DNA of 64,000 nt from Pseudomonadota bacterium (GTDB lineage Bacteria > Pseudomonadota > Alphaproteobacteria > Rhizobiales > Beijerinckiaceae), in the NCBI GenBank assembly GCA_021813805.1, contig JAKAJL010000005.1, positions 57,330 to 121,329 of the forward strand, written 5' to 3'. A program made the position numbers and the translations under genes. The notes beneath the pieces are model-generated. The model was given only the letters and a program-made list of their open reading frames with translations. It made no database searches and was not told the origin of the DNA. Shown here in pieces: positions 20,377-31,230 of the stretch (position 1 is its first letter; every line of letters begins with the position of its first letter).

Positions 20377-22218
20377 TCACTCCGCTTCGGTTCCCAGAAA
20401 ACCGCCGCTCTGGCGCCGCCACAGCCCGGCGTAAATGCCGTTGCGCGCAAGAAGCTCGTCGTGCCGCCCATCCTCGACGATCCGGCCATGGTCGATCACG
20501 ATGAGACGGTCCATGTGGGCGATGGTGGAGAGCCGGTGGGCGATGGCGATTGTGGTGCGGCCCTCCATCAGCTGGGTCATTTCCTCCTGGATCGCCGCCT
20601 CGACTTCGCTGTCGAGCGCGCTGGTCGCCTCGTCCAGCGCCAGGATCGGCGCGTCTTCGAGAATCACCCGGGCGATGGCGATGCGCTGGCGCTGCCCGCC
20701 GGACAGCTTGACCCCGCGCTCGCCGACCAGCGCCGAAAAGCCGGCGGCGCCGTCCTGGTCGCGCAGGCGCAGGATGAAGTTCTCGGCATGGGCGCGTCGC
20801 GCGGCGTCGAACATTTCCGCGTCGCTCGCCTCGGGACGTCCGTAGCGAATGTTCTCGGCGATGGACCGGTGCAGCAGAGTGTTGTCCTGAGTCACCACGG
20901 CGATGCGGCGGCGCAGGCTCTGCTGCGTGACTTTCGAAATGTCTTGCCCGTCGATGCGGATTTCCCCCGATTCGAGGTCGTAGAACCGGAGCAGCAGATT
21001 GACCAGAGTGCTTTTTCCCGCGCCGCTGCGGCCGATGAGGCCGACCTTCTGGCCCGCCGGAATAACGAGGTTGAGATTTTCGATCACGCCGCCTTCCCCC
21101 GGCTTGCGGCCGCGGCCGTAATGGAAGGAAACATCGCGGAACTCGACCGTTCCGCCCTCGCGCCTGACCGCCAGTTCGACGGCGCCGGGCGCGTCGACCA
21201 CCGTATAGGGCCGTGCGATCGTCTCCATGCACTCCTCGACCCGCGCCAGGGTCTCGAAAACCACGGTGACTTCGTTGCGGATCCAGCCCGACATGTTCAC
21301 CATCTGCCAGGCCATCGGCACGATCATCACCGCGACGCCGGAGGAAATCCGGCCCTCTTGCCACTGCGCCAGAGCCAGGGCAGGAGAGCCGATCAGCAAG
21401 CCGACGTTCAGGACGGTATGGGTGACGCCCATCAGCCAGATCTGGTGCAGGGTGGCGCGGAAGCCGGCGCTGTGGCGTTCGAGCTCGGCGAGATTGGCGG
21501 CCATTTCCTCGCTTTCGCGGCCGAATAGCTTCACCAGCCCGATATTGGAGAAAATGTCGTTTACATGACCGACCAGTTCCGTGTGCTGGCGGGCGTGCGC
21601 GAGCTGGAGCGCGCGCACGCGCGGCACGAAATAAACCAGCGAGGCGACGAAGGCCGCCAGCCAGATCAGGGTCGGCAGGGCCAGCCAGACGTCAAAGCGC
21701 ATCATGGCGACGATGGAGGCGAAGACGAAAAAGCCGCAATACCAGATCGCGCTCATCGTGCTGCGCAGCGGATCGCGCAGCGCCGCGCCGCCGTCCACCA
21801 CCTTGTTGGCGATGCGCCCGGCGAAATCGCTGGTGAAATAGGCCATGGAGTGGCCGAGCGTGTAGCGCGCGAGCTGATAGCGGATCAGATTGTTGAACCG
21901 CGCGGAATATTGATGGTCGTAAAGCCACCACATTAGCGCCATGCAGCCGCCCCAGCCCAGCAGCACCGGAACGGCGATGCGCCACAGCCACGGGTGGCTC
22001 AACACATCGCGGCTCGCGCCCGTGGCGGAAATGTCGTTGACCAGCCAGCCGATCATCACCGGAATCATGGTCGCGCCGGCGGCGACGGCAGCTTCGAGCA
22101 ATAGAAGAACCGCCAGAAACCATTTGATCTGACGAACGAAATACCAGATGAACGGCCAAAGGCGCGCGGGCGGCGGCCCACCGGGCGATCCTTCGAGAGA
22201 TATGATGTGCAACGGCAT
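20377..22218 (-). CDS. ABC transporter, fused permease/ATP-binding exporter
   Basis: Six-TM domain plus IGRSGAGKSTLVNLLLRFYD (Walker A), VKLSGGQRQRIAIARVIL (signature), ILALDEATSALDSE (Walker B). Confidence 0.95.
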   Translation of the reverse strand: MPLHIISLEGSPGGPPPARLWPFIWYFVRQIKWFLAVLLLLEAAVAAGATMIPVMIGWLVNDISATGASRDVLSHPWLWRIAVPVLLGWGGCMALMWWLYDHQYSARFNNLIRYQLARYTLGHSMAYFTSDFAGRIANKVVDGGAALRDPLRSTMSAIWYCGFFVFASIVAMMRFDVWLALPTLIWLAAFVASLVYFVPRVRALQLAHARQHTELVGHVNDIFSNIGLVKLFGRESEEMAANLAELERHSAGFRATLHQIWLMGVTHTVLNVGLLIGSPALALAQWQEGRISSGVAVMIVPMAWQMVNMSGWIRNEVTVVFETLARVEECMETIARPYTVVDAPGAVELAVRREGGTVEFRDVSFHYGRGRKPGEGGVIENLNLVIPAGQKVGLIGRSGAGKSTLVNLLLRFYDLESGEIRIDGQDISKVTQQSLRRRIAVVTQDNTLLHRSIAENIRYGRPEASDAEMFDAARRAHAENFILRLRDQDGAAGFSALVGERGVKLSGGQRQRIAIARVILEDAPILALDEATSALDSEVEAAIQEEMTQLMEGRTTIAIAHRLSTIAHMDRLIVIDHGRIVEDGRHDELLARNGIYAGLWRRQSGGFLGTEAE

Positions 22219-22359
22219 GGCTGTTCCCGGAAGAGGGCATTACCGCCCATAGCAGAAAGCGGCCGGCAAGACGAAGGCGCCGACACGTTTCGCGCGGCCA
22301 TGGACAGAACGCCTTCGCACGGCGCATAGTCGCGCCGGCGCCCTTCGGAGGATGTCTCC

Positions 22360-22539
22360 ATGGACCAGACGATGCGGATTCTCGCCCTCGTGGCGATCCT
22401 TCTCTACATCGCCCCGCGCGTTTTCGGCGAACGCGTCTCGGAAGCGCAGCGCCTGTGGCTGTGGCGCGCGGCGTCTGGCGCGCTCGCCATCGGACTGGCG
22501 ATCGCCTTGTTCGAGACTTTCCTGTGGTTCCGGGGTTGA
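22360..22539 (+). CDS. 59-aa two-helix membrane protein, hypothetical
   Basis: Below the ORF track length cutoff. ATG at 22360: MDQTMRILALVAILLYIAPRVFGERVSEAQRLWLWRAASGALAIGLAIALFETFLWFRG*; ggagg upstream. Confidence 0.6.
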   Translation: MDQTMRILALVAILLYIAPRVFGERVSEAQRLWLWRAASGALAIGLAIALFETFLWFRG

Positions 22540-22665
22540 CCCGCCGCCCTGGTCTTCGACCTAAGGCGTATTTTGCGGCGCACAAATTTATTGCAGCGCA
22601 TCAGCGCCTTGCCTAGAATGCGCGGCGCAAAGCTCTGCCAAACCAATCCTGCGCAAGGTGTTTCC

Positions 22666-23097
22666 ATGTCGAAGATCGACACCCTCCTGCCCGCTGAAAT
22701 CACCCAGTTCTCCAGCGAGAATGTCCGCAAGGCCGCCGAAAGAGGCGTCAGCCAGACGCGCGAGGCCTTTGAGAAGCTCAACGCCTCCGGCAGGAGCGCC
22801 GCCGGTTCGTTCGACGCCAGCGCCGTGGCCGTCGCCCGCGGCGTGTCGGAATTCAACGCCAAGGCTTTCGAGGCTTTTCGCGCCAATACCGGCGCGGCTT
22901 TCGACTTCCTGGCCTCGCTCGCGGGGGTGACAAGCCCGGCCGAGATCGTCGCCCTTCAGTCGGACTTCGCCGGAAAGCAGTTCAAGGCCATGAGCGAACA
23001 GGCAAGGGACCTCTCCGCACTGACGCGCAGGATCGCCGCCGATTGCATCGAGCCGATCAAGAGCCAGTTGGAAAAGGCGTTCAAGCCGCTGGCCTGA
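22666..23097 (+). CDS. Phasin family protein
   Basis: MSKIDTLLPAEITQFSSENVRKAAERGVSQTREAFEKLN...FDFLASLAGVTSPAEIVALQSDFAGKQFKAMSEQARDLSALTRRIA. Confidence 0.88.
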   Translation: MSKIDTLLPAEITQFSSENVRKAAERGVSQTREAFEKLNASGRSAAGSFDASAVAVARGVSEFNAKAFEAFRANTGAAFDFLASLAGVTSPAEIVALQSDFAGKQFKAMSEQARDLSALTRRIAADCIEPIKSQLEKAFKPLA

Positions 23098-23264
23098 CCG
23101 CGACTTTTCCCGGCTTCGCGCCGTCGCGCGGAGCCGGCGAAGGCGCCGCCATAAAATTTTAATCCGGCGACGCCCTCCTTTTCTGGACCACGGGGTGATA
23201 ACCTGCCCGAGCTTCGGCTTTCAGGCTTGCGGGAGCGGAGCGTGACAGGGAAAAGGATTCACCC

Positions 23265-23450
23265 ATGAAAAAACTGATTCTCGGTCTCGTCGCCCTCGGC
23301 ATGTTCGCCGCCGAAATTCCAGCGGCGAACGCCGTGGTCTGCGCCCGTGGCGTTCACCGCGCGGGTTGCGTCGCGCCGCGCGGGGCTGTGGTTGTCCATC
23401 GTCCGGTGGCGCGTTGCTGGTGGCATCGCGGCGTGCGCGTCTGCCGCTGA
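23265..23450 (+). CDS. Small exported Cys/Arg-containing protein of a type common in Hyphomicrobiales
   Basis: MKKLILGLVALGMFAAEIPAANA|VVCARGVHRAGCVAPRGAVVVHRPVARCWWHRGVRVCR; followed by a strong terminator. Confidence 0.72.
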   Translation: MKKLILGLVALGMFAAEIPAANAVVCARGVHRAGCVAPRGAVVVHRPVARCWWHRGVRVCR

Positions 23451-23472
23451 CGCTTCGGCGGCGATCGATGTG

Positions 23473-23505
23473 AGGCGGCTCCACGCGCGGAGCCGCCTTT
23501 TCTTT
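23473..23505 (+). terminator. Rho-independent terminator
   Basis: aggcggctcc-acgcgc-ggagccgcct followed by tttcttt. Confidence 0.88.
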
Positions 23506-23512
23506 GCCAGGT

Positions 23513-23587
23513 GGTTCTTGGCCTATCGGTTCTTGGCCTATCGGTTCTTGGCCAATCGGTTCTTGGCCAGTCGGTTCTTGGCCTTTC
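23513..23587. repeat. Five-copy 15-bp tandem repeat upstream of glgP
   Basis: ggttcttggcctatc x2, ggttcttggccaatc, ggttcttggccagtc, ggttcttggcctttc, all contiguous. Confidence 0.97.
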
Positions 23588-23681
23588 GTATGAGTTTGGC
23601 GATTGATCTCGGGCGCCCACCCCGGCTAAGCTGGATACGGAAAGGCGCGCGCCCGGCGCGCCGACAGACGGAAATCCCGAG

Positions 23682-26204
23682 ATGAACGAAGTCGCCGCGC
23701 CCACCCGCGCCCCCACAGAGCCGGGAGCGGAACCCTGCGCCGAGCGGCGCGCCGCCGATCCAGCCCAGGAAGTCGCGCGCCTGCGCGAAGCGGTGCTGGA
23801 AAAGCTCTGCTATTCCGTCGGCAAGGACCGCAACACCGCGAGCGACCGCGACTGGTTCATCGCCGTGGCGCTGGCCACACGCGACCGCATCGTCAACGAC
23901 TGGATGCTTTCGGTGCGCGCCGCCTATCAGGAAAACCGCCGCCGAGTCTATTATTTGTCGCTCGAATTTCTGATCGGCCGCCTGCTGATCGATTCGCTCA
24001 CCAATCTCGGGCTGGTCGAGCCGATGCGCGCGGCGCTCGCCGGCCTCGACATCGACCTCGACAAGCTGCGCCAGGTCGAGCCCGACGCCGCGCTCGGCAA
24101 CGGCGGCCTGGGGCGCCTCGCGGCCTGTTTCATGGAGAGCATGGCGACGCTCTCCATCGCCGCCCACGGCTACGGCATCCGCTACGACAACGGCCTGTTC
24201 CGCCAGACCGTCACCGACGGCTGGCAGCACGAATATCCCGAGGACTGGCTGGATTTCGGCAATCCCTGGGAATTCCCGCGCCCGGAGGTCAATTACAATA
24301 TCGGCTTCGGCGGGGTGGTCGAGTCCACCCCGCGCGATCCCGGCTCGGCCGCGCGGATCTGGCGTCCCGGCGAGACGGTGGTCGCGGTCGCCTACGACAT
24401 TCCGATCGTCGGCTGGCGCGGCGCGCAAGAGCATAATTTCGTCAACACCTTGCGGCTGTGGTCGGCGCGCGCGCCGGATCCCCTGCGCCTCGACGCCTTC
24501 AACGCCGGCGATTATGTCGGCGCCCTGGCCGATCAGGTGCATGCGGAATCGATCTCGAAAATCCTTTATCCCGCCGATTCCACCCCCGCCGGTCAGGAAC
24601 TCCGACTGAAGCAGGAATATTTTTTCGCCTCGGCCTCGCTCCAGGATCTGATCCGCCGCCATCTCACGCAGAACGGCGACATCAACACGCTCCACGAGAA
24701 GGCCGCGATCCAGCTCAACGACACCCATCCGGCCATCGCCGTGGCCGAACTGATGCGCCTGCTGGTGGACATTCACCTCATCGACTGGGAGCGCGCCTGG
24801 GAGATCACCCAGGCGACTTTCTCCTACACGAACCACACTCTTCTGCCCGAGGCGCTCGAAACCTGGCCTGCCGCGCTGATGGAGCGGTTGCTGCCGCGCC
24901 ACATGCAGATCATCTATCTGATCAACGCCAAGCATCTCGATCACCTGCGCGCCGAGGGCATGGACGATCCCGGCAAGCTCTCGGCCCTGTCGCTGATCGA
25001 CGAGCACGGCGGCCGCAATGTCCGCATGGGCCATCTCGCCTTTCTCGGCTCGCACAAGGTCAACGGCGTCTCCGCGCTCCATTCGGAATTGGTGAAGGAG
25101 ACCGTGTTCCGGGAGCTCCACGAGATTTTCCCGGACCGCATCGTCAACAAGACCAACGGCATCACCTTCCGCCGCTGGCTGTTCGAGGCCAATCCCCATT
25201 TGACCAAGCTGCTGGGCGAGACCATCGGCAGGGATTTCTATGACAATCCCGAGGCGCTCAGGGCGCTGGAGCCGCTGGCGACCGATCTCGATTTCCAGGC
25301 GCGCTTCGCCGCCGCCCGGCTCGCCAACAAAACCGCGCTCGCCGGCCTGATCGCCGACCGGATGCTTATCAAGGTCGATCCCAACGCGATTTTCGACGTC
25401 CAGATCAAGCGCATCCACGAATACAAGCGGCAATTGCTGAACATCCTCCAGACCATCGCCCAATATAACGAGATCCGCGCCTATCCCATGCGCGACTGCG
25501 TGCCGAGAGTGAAGATCTTCGCCGGCAAGGCGGCCGCCAGCTATTACATGGCGAAGCTCATCATCAAGCTCGCCAATGACGTGGCGCGGGTGATCAACAA
25601 CGACCCCACCGTGCGCGATCTGCTGAAAGTGGTGTTTCTGCCCAATTACAACGTCAGTATGGCCGAGGCGATCATCCCCGCCGCCGACCTTTCGGAGCAG
25701 ATTTCGACCGCGGGCATGGAGGCGTCCGGCACCGGCAACATGAAAATGGCGCTCAACGGGGCGCTCACGATCGGCACGCTCGATGGCGCCAATGTCGAAA
25801 TCAAAGAGCGCGTCGGCGACGACAACATCTTCATCTTCGGCCTCACCGCCGAGGAGGTCGCGGCGCGGCGCGCGCGCGGCATAGACGCGCGCGAAACCAT
25901 CGCTCATTCGCCGATGCTGCGCGAGGTGCTGGAGTCGATCCAGGACGGCGCTTTCTCGCCCGACGACCGTCATCGCTACGCGCCTCTGGTCGACATGCTC
26001 ACCTATCACGACTACTTCCTCGTGACGGCGGATTTCGACGCCTATGTTTCGACGCAAATGAACGTCGCCCGGCGCTGGCGCGACCGCAAGTCCTGGTGGC
26101 GCTCCGCCATCCTCAACACCGCCCGCACCGGCTGGTTCTCTTCCGACCGCGCCATCGCGGAATATGCCGAGGACATCTGGAACGTTCCGGTCCGCGCGCC
26201 ATGA
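23682..26204 (+). CDS. glgP: Glycogen/starch/alpha-glucan phosphorylase
   Basis: YYLSLEFLIGRLL, GNGGLGRLAACFMESMATL, EASGTGNMKMALNGALTIGTLDGANVEI (PLP region). Confidence 0.97.
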   Translation: MNEVAAPTRAPTEPGAEPCAERRAADPAQEVARLREAVLEKLCYSVGKDRNTASDRDWFIAVALATRDRIVNDWMLSVRAAYQENRRRVYYLSLEFLIGRLLIDSLTNLGLVEPMRAALAGLDIDLDKLRQVEPDAALGNGGLGRLAACFMESMATLSIAAHGYGIRYDNGLFRQTVTDGWQHEYPEDWLDFGNPWEFPRPEVNYNIGFGGVVESTPRDPGSAARIWRPGETVVAVAYDIPIVGWRGAQEHNFVNTLRLWSARAPDPLRLDAFNAGDYVGALADQVHAESISKILYPADSTPAGQELRLKQEYFFASASLQDLIRRHLTQNGDINTLHEKAAIQLNDTHPAIAVAELMRLLVDIHLIDWERAWEITQATFSYTNHTLLPEALETWPAALMERLLPRHMQIIYLINAKHLDHLRAEGMDDPGKLSALSLIDEHGGRNVRMGHLAFLGSHKVNGVSALHSELVKETVFRELHEIFPDRIVNKTNGITFRRWLFEANPHLTKLLGETIGRDFYDNPEALRALEPLATDLDFQARFAAARLANKTALAGLIADRMLIKVDPNAIFDVQIKRIHEYKRQLLNILQTIAQYNEIRAYPMRDCVPRVKIFAGKAAASYYMAKLIIKLANDVARVINNDPTVRDLLKVVFLPNYNVSMAEAIIPAADLSEQISTAGMEASGTGNMKMALNGALTIGTLDGANVEIKERVGDDNIFIFGLTAEEVAARRARGIDARETIAHSPMLREVLESIQDGAFSPDDRHRYAPLVDMLTYHDYFLVTADFDAYVSTQMNVARRWRDRKSWWRSAILNTARTGWFSSDRAIAEYAEDIWNVPVRAP

Positions 26205-28414
26205 CGCCGAAATTCAATCGGGCGAGCGAGGCCGACGTCGAAGACCTCGTCGCGGGCCGCCATTCCGACCCCTTCGCCGTTCTCGGACCGCATGAGGACC
26301 ACGGCGGCGTGACCTTGCGCGCCTTCGCGCCGGGCGCCCGGACCCTTTTCGCAATTTTCGCCGACGGCGAACGCTTCGCGCTCGACGCGCGCGGCGCCAA
26401 CGGTTTTTTCGAGGGCTTCTGCCCCGGCAAGCCCGCCTTCGCGGCCTATCGTCTCGCCGCCGAGAACGAAGGCGGCGCGTGGGATTGGGACGACCCCTAC
26501 CGTTACGGCCCGATCCTCGGCGAAATGGACGACCATCTGCTGGTCGAAGGCGCTCATCTCGAGCTGTACCGCCGGCTCGGCGCCCATGTCCTCACCCACC
26601 AGGGCGTCGAGGGCGTTCATTTTTCGGTCTGGGCTCCGCATGCGAGCCGCGTTTCCGTGACCGGCGACTTCAACGGCTGGGACGGCCGCCGCCATCCGAT
26701 GCGCAAACGCGTGGACAGCGGGCTTTGGGAAATCTTCATCCCCGAACTGAAGGCGGGCGCGCTCTATAAATACGAACTGCTCTCGGCCTCCGGCGAAATG
26801 ATGCCGCTCAAGGCCGATCCCTTTGGCCAGGGCGCCCAGTTGCGGCCCATGTCGGCCTCGGCCGTGCCGCGTTCGGGAAAATTCGCCTGGAGCGACGCCG
26901 ATTACCTTGCCGCGCGGGCGCAGAAAGACCCCCGCCGCGCGCCGATGGCCATCTACGAGGTCCATCTCGGCTCATGGCGGCGGGGCGAGAACAACCGCTT
27001 CCTGACCTACGACGAACTCGCCGACAGCCTGGTCCCCTACGCCCGCGACCAGGGTTTCACCCATCTCGAGCTTCTCCCCATTTCCGAACATCCGCTCGAC
27101 GCCTCCTGGGGCTATCAGCCGATCGGCCTCTATGCGCCGACCTCGCGTTTCGGCGACGCCGATGGATTCAAGCGGTTCGTCGATCGCGCTCACGCGCAAG
27201 GCCTCGGCGTGATCCTTGACTGGGTGCCGGCCCATTTCCCCACCGACGAACATGGCCTCGCCTGGTTCGACGGCGAGCCGCTTTACGAACACGCTGATCC
27301 GCGCCGCGGTTTTCACCCGGACTGGAACACCGCGATCTATGATTTCGGCCGGCGCGAGGTCGCCAATTTCCTCGCCGTCAACGCGCTCTACTGGTTCGAG
27401 CAGTTTCATATCGACGCGCTGCGCGTGGACGCCGTCGCCTCCATGCTCTACCTCGATTATTCCCGCCGCGAGGGCGACTGGACGCCGAACCAATATGGCG
27501 GCAAGGAAAATCTCGAAGCCATCGCTTTCCTGCAAAGGGTCAACAGCCTCGTCTACGAGCGCTATCCGGGCGCGATGATGATCGCCGAGGAGTCGACCGC
27601 CTGGCCGGGCGTTTCCCATCCGGTCCATGCGAACGGCCTCGGTTTCGGCTTCAAATGGAACATGGGCTGGATGAACGACAGCCTGCGCTACATGTCGCAG
27701 GACCCTGTCTACCGCCGCTGGGGCCACAACCAGCTCACCTTCGGACTGCTCTACGCGTTCAGCGAGAATTTCGTCCTGCCGATCTCCCACGACGAGGTCG
27801 TGCATGGCAAAGGCTCGGTGCTCAGCAAAATGCCCGGCGACGAATGGCAGAAATTCGCCAACGTCCGAGCCTTTTACGCCTTCATGTGGGCGCATCCCGG
27901 CAAAAAGCTCCTGTTCATGGGCCAGGAATTTGGACAATGGTCGGAATGGAGCGAGGCGCGCTCGCTCGATTGGCATCTGCTGCAATTTGGGCCGCACGCC
28001 GGTCTGAGCCTGCTGGTGCGCGACCTCAACCATCTCTACCGGACGCAAGCCGCCCTCCATGCCCGCGACTGCGAGTCGGACGGCTTCGAATGGCTCGTGG
28101 TGGACGATTCCGACAATTCCGTCTTCGCCTGGCTGAGGCGCGGCGAGGCGAACGACCCGCCCATCGCCGCGGTGGTCAATTTCACCCCCGTTCCGCGCGA
28201 GAATTACCTCCTGCCCCTGCCCACGCCAGGGCGCTGGCGTGAAATCCTCAACAGCGATTCCCATCATTACGGCGGTTCGGGCGTCGGCAATTTCGGCGCC
28301 GTCGAGGCATCGCCGGAGCCCTCCGCCGGGAGGCCGGCGTCGGCCCGGGTCACGCTGCCGCCGCTCGGCGCCGTCTTTTTCCTGTTGGAACCGGAACACA
28401 TTCGGGAGGTTTGA
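26201..28414 (+). CDS. glgB: 1,4-alpha-glucan branching enzyme
   Basis: VHFSVWAPHASRVSVTGDFNGWDGRRHPM, HIDALRVDAVASMLYLDYSR, MIAEESTAWPGVS, LPISHDEVVHGKGS; ATGA overlap with glgP. Confidence 0.97.
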   Translation: MTPKFNRASEADVEDLVAGRHSDPFAVLGPHEDHGGVTLRAFAPGARTLFAIFADGERFALDARGANGFFEGFCPGKPAFAAYRLAAENEGGAWDWDDPYRYGPILGEMDDHLLVEGAHLELYRRLGAHVLTHQGVEGVHFSVWAPHASRVSVTGDFNGWDGRRHPMRKRVDSGLWEIFIPELKAGALYKYELLSASGEMMPLKADPFGQGAQLRPMSASAVPRSGKFAWSDADYLAARAQKDPRRAPMAIYEVHLGSWRRGENNRFLTYDELADSLVPYARDQGFTHLELLPISEHPLDASWGYQPIGLYAPTSRFGDADGFKRFVDRAHAQGLGVILDWVPAHFPTDEHGLAWFDGEPLYEHADPRRGFHPDWNTAIYDFGRREVANFLAVNALYWFEQFHIDALRVDAVASMLYLDYSRREGDWTPNQYGGKENLEAIAFLQRVNSLVYERYPGAMMIAEESTAWPGVSHPVHANGLGFGFKWNMGWMNDSLRYMSQDPVYRRWGHNQLTFGLLYAFSENFVLPISHDEVVHGKGSVLSKMPGDEWQKFANVRAFYAFMWAHPGKKLLFMGQEFGQWSEWSEARSLDWHLLQFGPHAGLSLLVRDLNHLYRTQAALHARDCESDGFEWLVVDDSDNSVFAWLRRGEANDPPIAAVVNFTPVPRENYLLPLPTPGRWREILNSDSHHYGGSGVGNFGAVEASPEPSAGRPASARVTLPPLGAVFFLLEPEHIREV

Positions 28415-28492
28415 TCCGTTACGAGGCGGGCGCGAACGGCCCCGCTTATCACCAAATAAATGCGCTCCAAGCGGCGCTGGAGGAACCGCTCG

Positions 28493-29785
28493 ATGACCAA
28501 ATCATTTAATGTCCCGCTATCCAAATCCCCGACGCATGGCGGGCCGCTTTCCCGCCATGCCCTGGCCTATGTGCTTGCGGGCGGACGCGGCTCGCGCCTG
28601 ATGGAATTGACCGACCGCCGCGCCAAGCCCGCCGTGTATTTCGGCGGCAAGTCGCGCATCATCGATTTCGCTCTGTCCAACGCGCTCAATTCAGGCATTC
28701 GCCGCATCGCGGTCGCCACCCAGTACAAGGCCCACAGCCTGATCCGCCATCTCCAGCGCGCTTGGACCTTCCTGCGTCCCGAGCGCAACGAAAGCTTCGA
28801 TCTTCTCCCCGCCTCGCAGCGCATCTCGGAAAACATGTGGTATGTCGGCACCGCCGACGCCGTCTATCAGAACGCCGACATCATTCTCGACTACGATCCA
28901 CAGTTCATCATCGTTCTCGCCGGCGACCATATTTACAAGATGGACTATGAGCGCATGCTCCAGCAGCATGTGGATCAGGGCGCGGATGTCACCGTCGGCT
29001 GCCTCGAAGTTTCGCGCGAAGAGGCCAAGGGCTTCGGCGTGATGGGGATCGACAGGTCCAACCGGATCATCTCGTTCCAGGAAAAGCCCAAGGACCCGCC
29101 GGCCATGCCCGGCAAGCCCGACCGCTGTCTCGCCAGCATGGGAATCTATGTTTTCACGACGACATTCCTGTTCGACCTGTTGCGCGAGGACGCCGCCAAC
29201 CCCAATTCCAGCCACGATTTCGGCTCCGACCTGATCCCCCACATCGTGAAGCACGGCAAGGCGGTCGCGCATCATTTCTCCTCGTCCTGCGTGCGCTCGA
29301 CCCAGGAAATCAGGCCCTACTGGCGCGACGTCGGCACAGTGGACGCCTATTGGGCGGCCAATATCGACCTGACGGGAATCGAGCCTGAGCTTGACCTGTT
29401 CGACACCACCTGGCCAATCTGGACCTACGCCGAGCTGACGGCGCCGGCCAAATTCGTCCACGATTTCGATGGACGTCGCGGCCAAGCCTTTTCGTCGCTG
29501 GTTTCGGGCGGCTGCATCGTCTCGGGAAGCACCCTGCGCAATTCGCTGCTGTTCAACCGGGTGCGTGTCAATTCCTACGCCCAGGTCGATCATGCGGTGA
29601 TCCTGCCGGACGTCGACGTCGGACGCTCGGCTCGGCTCAATAAGGTCGTCATCGATCATGGAGTGCGCATCCCGCCGGGTCTCGTCATCGGCGACGACCC
29701 CGAACTCGACGCCGCCCGCTTTCGCCGCACGGCCAACGGCGTCTGCCTCGTCACCCAATCGATGATCGACAGACTTTCTTCATGA
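28493..29785 (+). CDS. glgC: Glucose-1-phosphate adenylyltransferase
   Basis: [66 protein letters not shown]. Confidence 0.97.
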   Translation: MTKSFNVPLSKSPTHGGPLSRHALAYVLAGGRGSRLMELTDRRAKPAVYFGGKSRIIDFALSNALNSGIRRIAVATQYKAHSLIRHLQRAWTFLRPERNESFDLLPASQRISENMWYVGTADAVYQNADIILDYDPQFIIVLAGDHIYKMDYERMLQQHVDQGADVTVGCLEVSREEAKGFGVMGIDRSNRIISFQEKPKDPPAMPGKPDRCLASMGIYVFTTTFLFDLLREDAANPNSSHDFGSDLIPHIVKHGKAVAHHFSSSCVRSTQEIRPYWRDVGTVDAYWAANIDLTGIEPELDLFDTTWPIWTYAELTAPAKFVHDFDGRRGQAFSSLVSGGCIVSGSTLRNSLLFNRVRVNSYAQVDHAVILPDVDVGRSARLNKVVIDHGVRIPPGLVIGDDPELDAARFRRTANGVCLVTQSMIDRLSS

Positions 29786-31230
29786 AGCCGATCGCCGCCC
29801 TTTCCGTCACGCCGGAAGTCTATCCCCTGATCAAGACCGGCGGGCTCGCCGATGTCGCGGGCGCCCTGCCCGGCGCGCTGGCGGCGGAGCATGTCGAATT
29901 GCGCACGCTCTGTCCCGGCTACCGCCCGGTGCTCGCCGCGTTGGACGAGGCCGAGACCGTCGCCCGTGTCGACGACCTCTTTGGCGGGCCGGCGCGAGTT
30001 CTCGCCGGCAAGGCCGGCGGGCTCGACCTGTTCGCGATCGACGCGCCCCACCTCTATGACCGCGACGGCGGCCCTTATGCCGGCCCCGACGGCCGCGATT
30101 TCGCCGACAACGCCTTTCGCTTCGCCGCGCTCTCAAAGGTCGGCGCGGAGATCGGATTGGGGCTGATCGAGGGCTGGCGCCCGCGCGTCGTCCACGCTCA
30201 TGACTGGCAGGCGGGTCTGACCGCCGCTTACTTCCATTACAGCGGCCGGCCGCGTCCGGGCTCGCTGATCACCGTCCATAATCTGGCCTTTCAGGGACAG
30301 TTCCCGGTCGCGGTCTTTCCCGCGCTCGGCCTGCCGCCTCGAGCCTTCTCGATCGAAGGCGTCGAATATTACGGCGGCGTGGGTTTTTTGAAGGCCGGGC
30401 TCCAGCTGGCCGACCGCGTCACCACCGTCTCGCCGACCTATGCGGAAGAAATCCAGCAGGGCCATTCCGGCATGGGCCTCGACGGCCTGCTGCGCATGCG
30501 CGGGAGCCAGCTCGCCGGCGTGCTCAACGGCATAGACACGACGGTCTGGAATCCCGAAACCGACCCGATGATCGCCGCGCCCTTTTCCGCCAAGACTATC
30601 GTGGCGCGCGCCGAGAACAAAAAGGCGCTCCAGGCGCGCATGGGGCTCGCACACGCGCCGGATCGCCTGCTGATCGGCGTGGTCAGCCGCCTGTCGTGGC
30701 AGAAGGGGCTCGATCTCCTCCTCGCCTGCCTGAACTTCTTCGACGAGCACAACGCCCAGCTCGTGCTGCTCGGAACCGGCGATCCGGCGCTCGAAGCGGC
30801 CTTCCAGGACGCCGCGCGCCAGCATCCGGGCCGCATCGCCGTCCATTTCGCCTATGAGGAGCCCCTCGCGCATCTGATCCAGGCGGGTTCGGACGCCATT
30901 CTCGTGCCCTCGCGTTTCGAGCCCTGCGGCCTCACCCAGCTTTGCGCCATGCGCTACGGCGCCGTGCCGGTGGTGGCGCGGGTCGGGGGACTGGCCGATT
31001 CCGTCATCGACGCCAACGAAATGGCGATCCACGCCAATTGCGCCACCGGCCTGCAGTTTTCGCCCGTCACCTCGGAGGCGCTCGCCGGGGCCCTGCGCCG
31101 CTGCGCCGCGCTCCATGCGCGCAAACCGGTCTGGAAAAAGGTCCAGCTCAACGGCCTGAAAACCAATGTCGGGTGGTCGATTCCCGCCAAGCATTACGCG
31201 GCGCTCTATCGCGAGGTCGCGCCGGCTTGA
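29782..31230 (+). CDS. glgA: Glycogen synthase (ADP-glucose)
   Basis: [25 protein letters not shown] (KTGGL motif), [37 protein letters not shown]. Confidence 0.97.
   Translation: MKPIAALSVTPEVYPLIKTGGLADVAGALPGALAAEHVELRTLCPGYRPVLAALDEAETVARVDDLFGGPARVLAGKAGGLDLFAIDAPHLYDRDGGPYAGPDGRDFADNAFRFAALSKVGAEIGLGLIEGWRPRVVHAHDWQAGLTAAYFHYSGRPRPGSLITVHNLAFQGQFPVAVFPALGLPPRAFSIEGVEYYGGVGFLKAGLQLADRVTTVSPTYAEEIQQGHSGMGLDGLLRMRGSQLAGVLNGIDTTVWNPETDPMIAAPFSAKTIVARAENKKALQARMGLAHAPDRLLIGVVSRLSWQKGLDLLLACLNFFDEHNAQLVLLGTGDPALEAAFQDAARQHPGRIAVHFAYEEPLAHLIQAGSDAILVPSRFEPCGLTQLCAMRYGAVPVVARVGGLADSVIDANEMAIHANCATGLQFSPVTSEALAGALRRCAALHARKPVWKKVQLNGLKTNVGWSIPAKHYAALYREVAPA

Noticed and set aside
23538-26057. 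839-aa minus ORF starting opposite glgP and running through the 15-bp repeat
   Set aside because: Antisense shadow of glgP; the RLAKNR repeats at its end are just the tandem DNA repeat.
26972-28399. 475-aa minus ORF
   Set aside because: Antisense to glgB.
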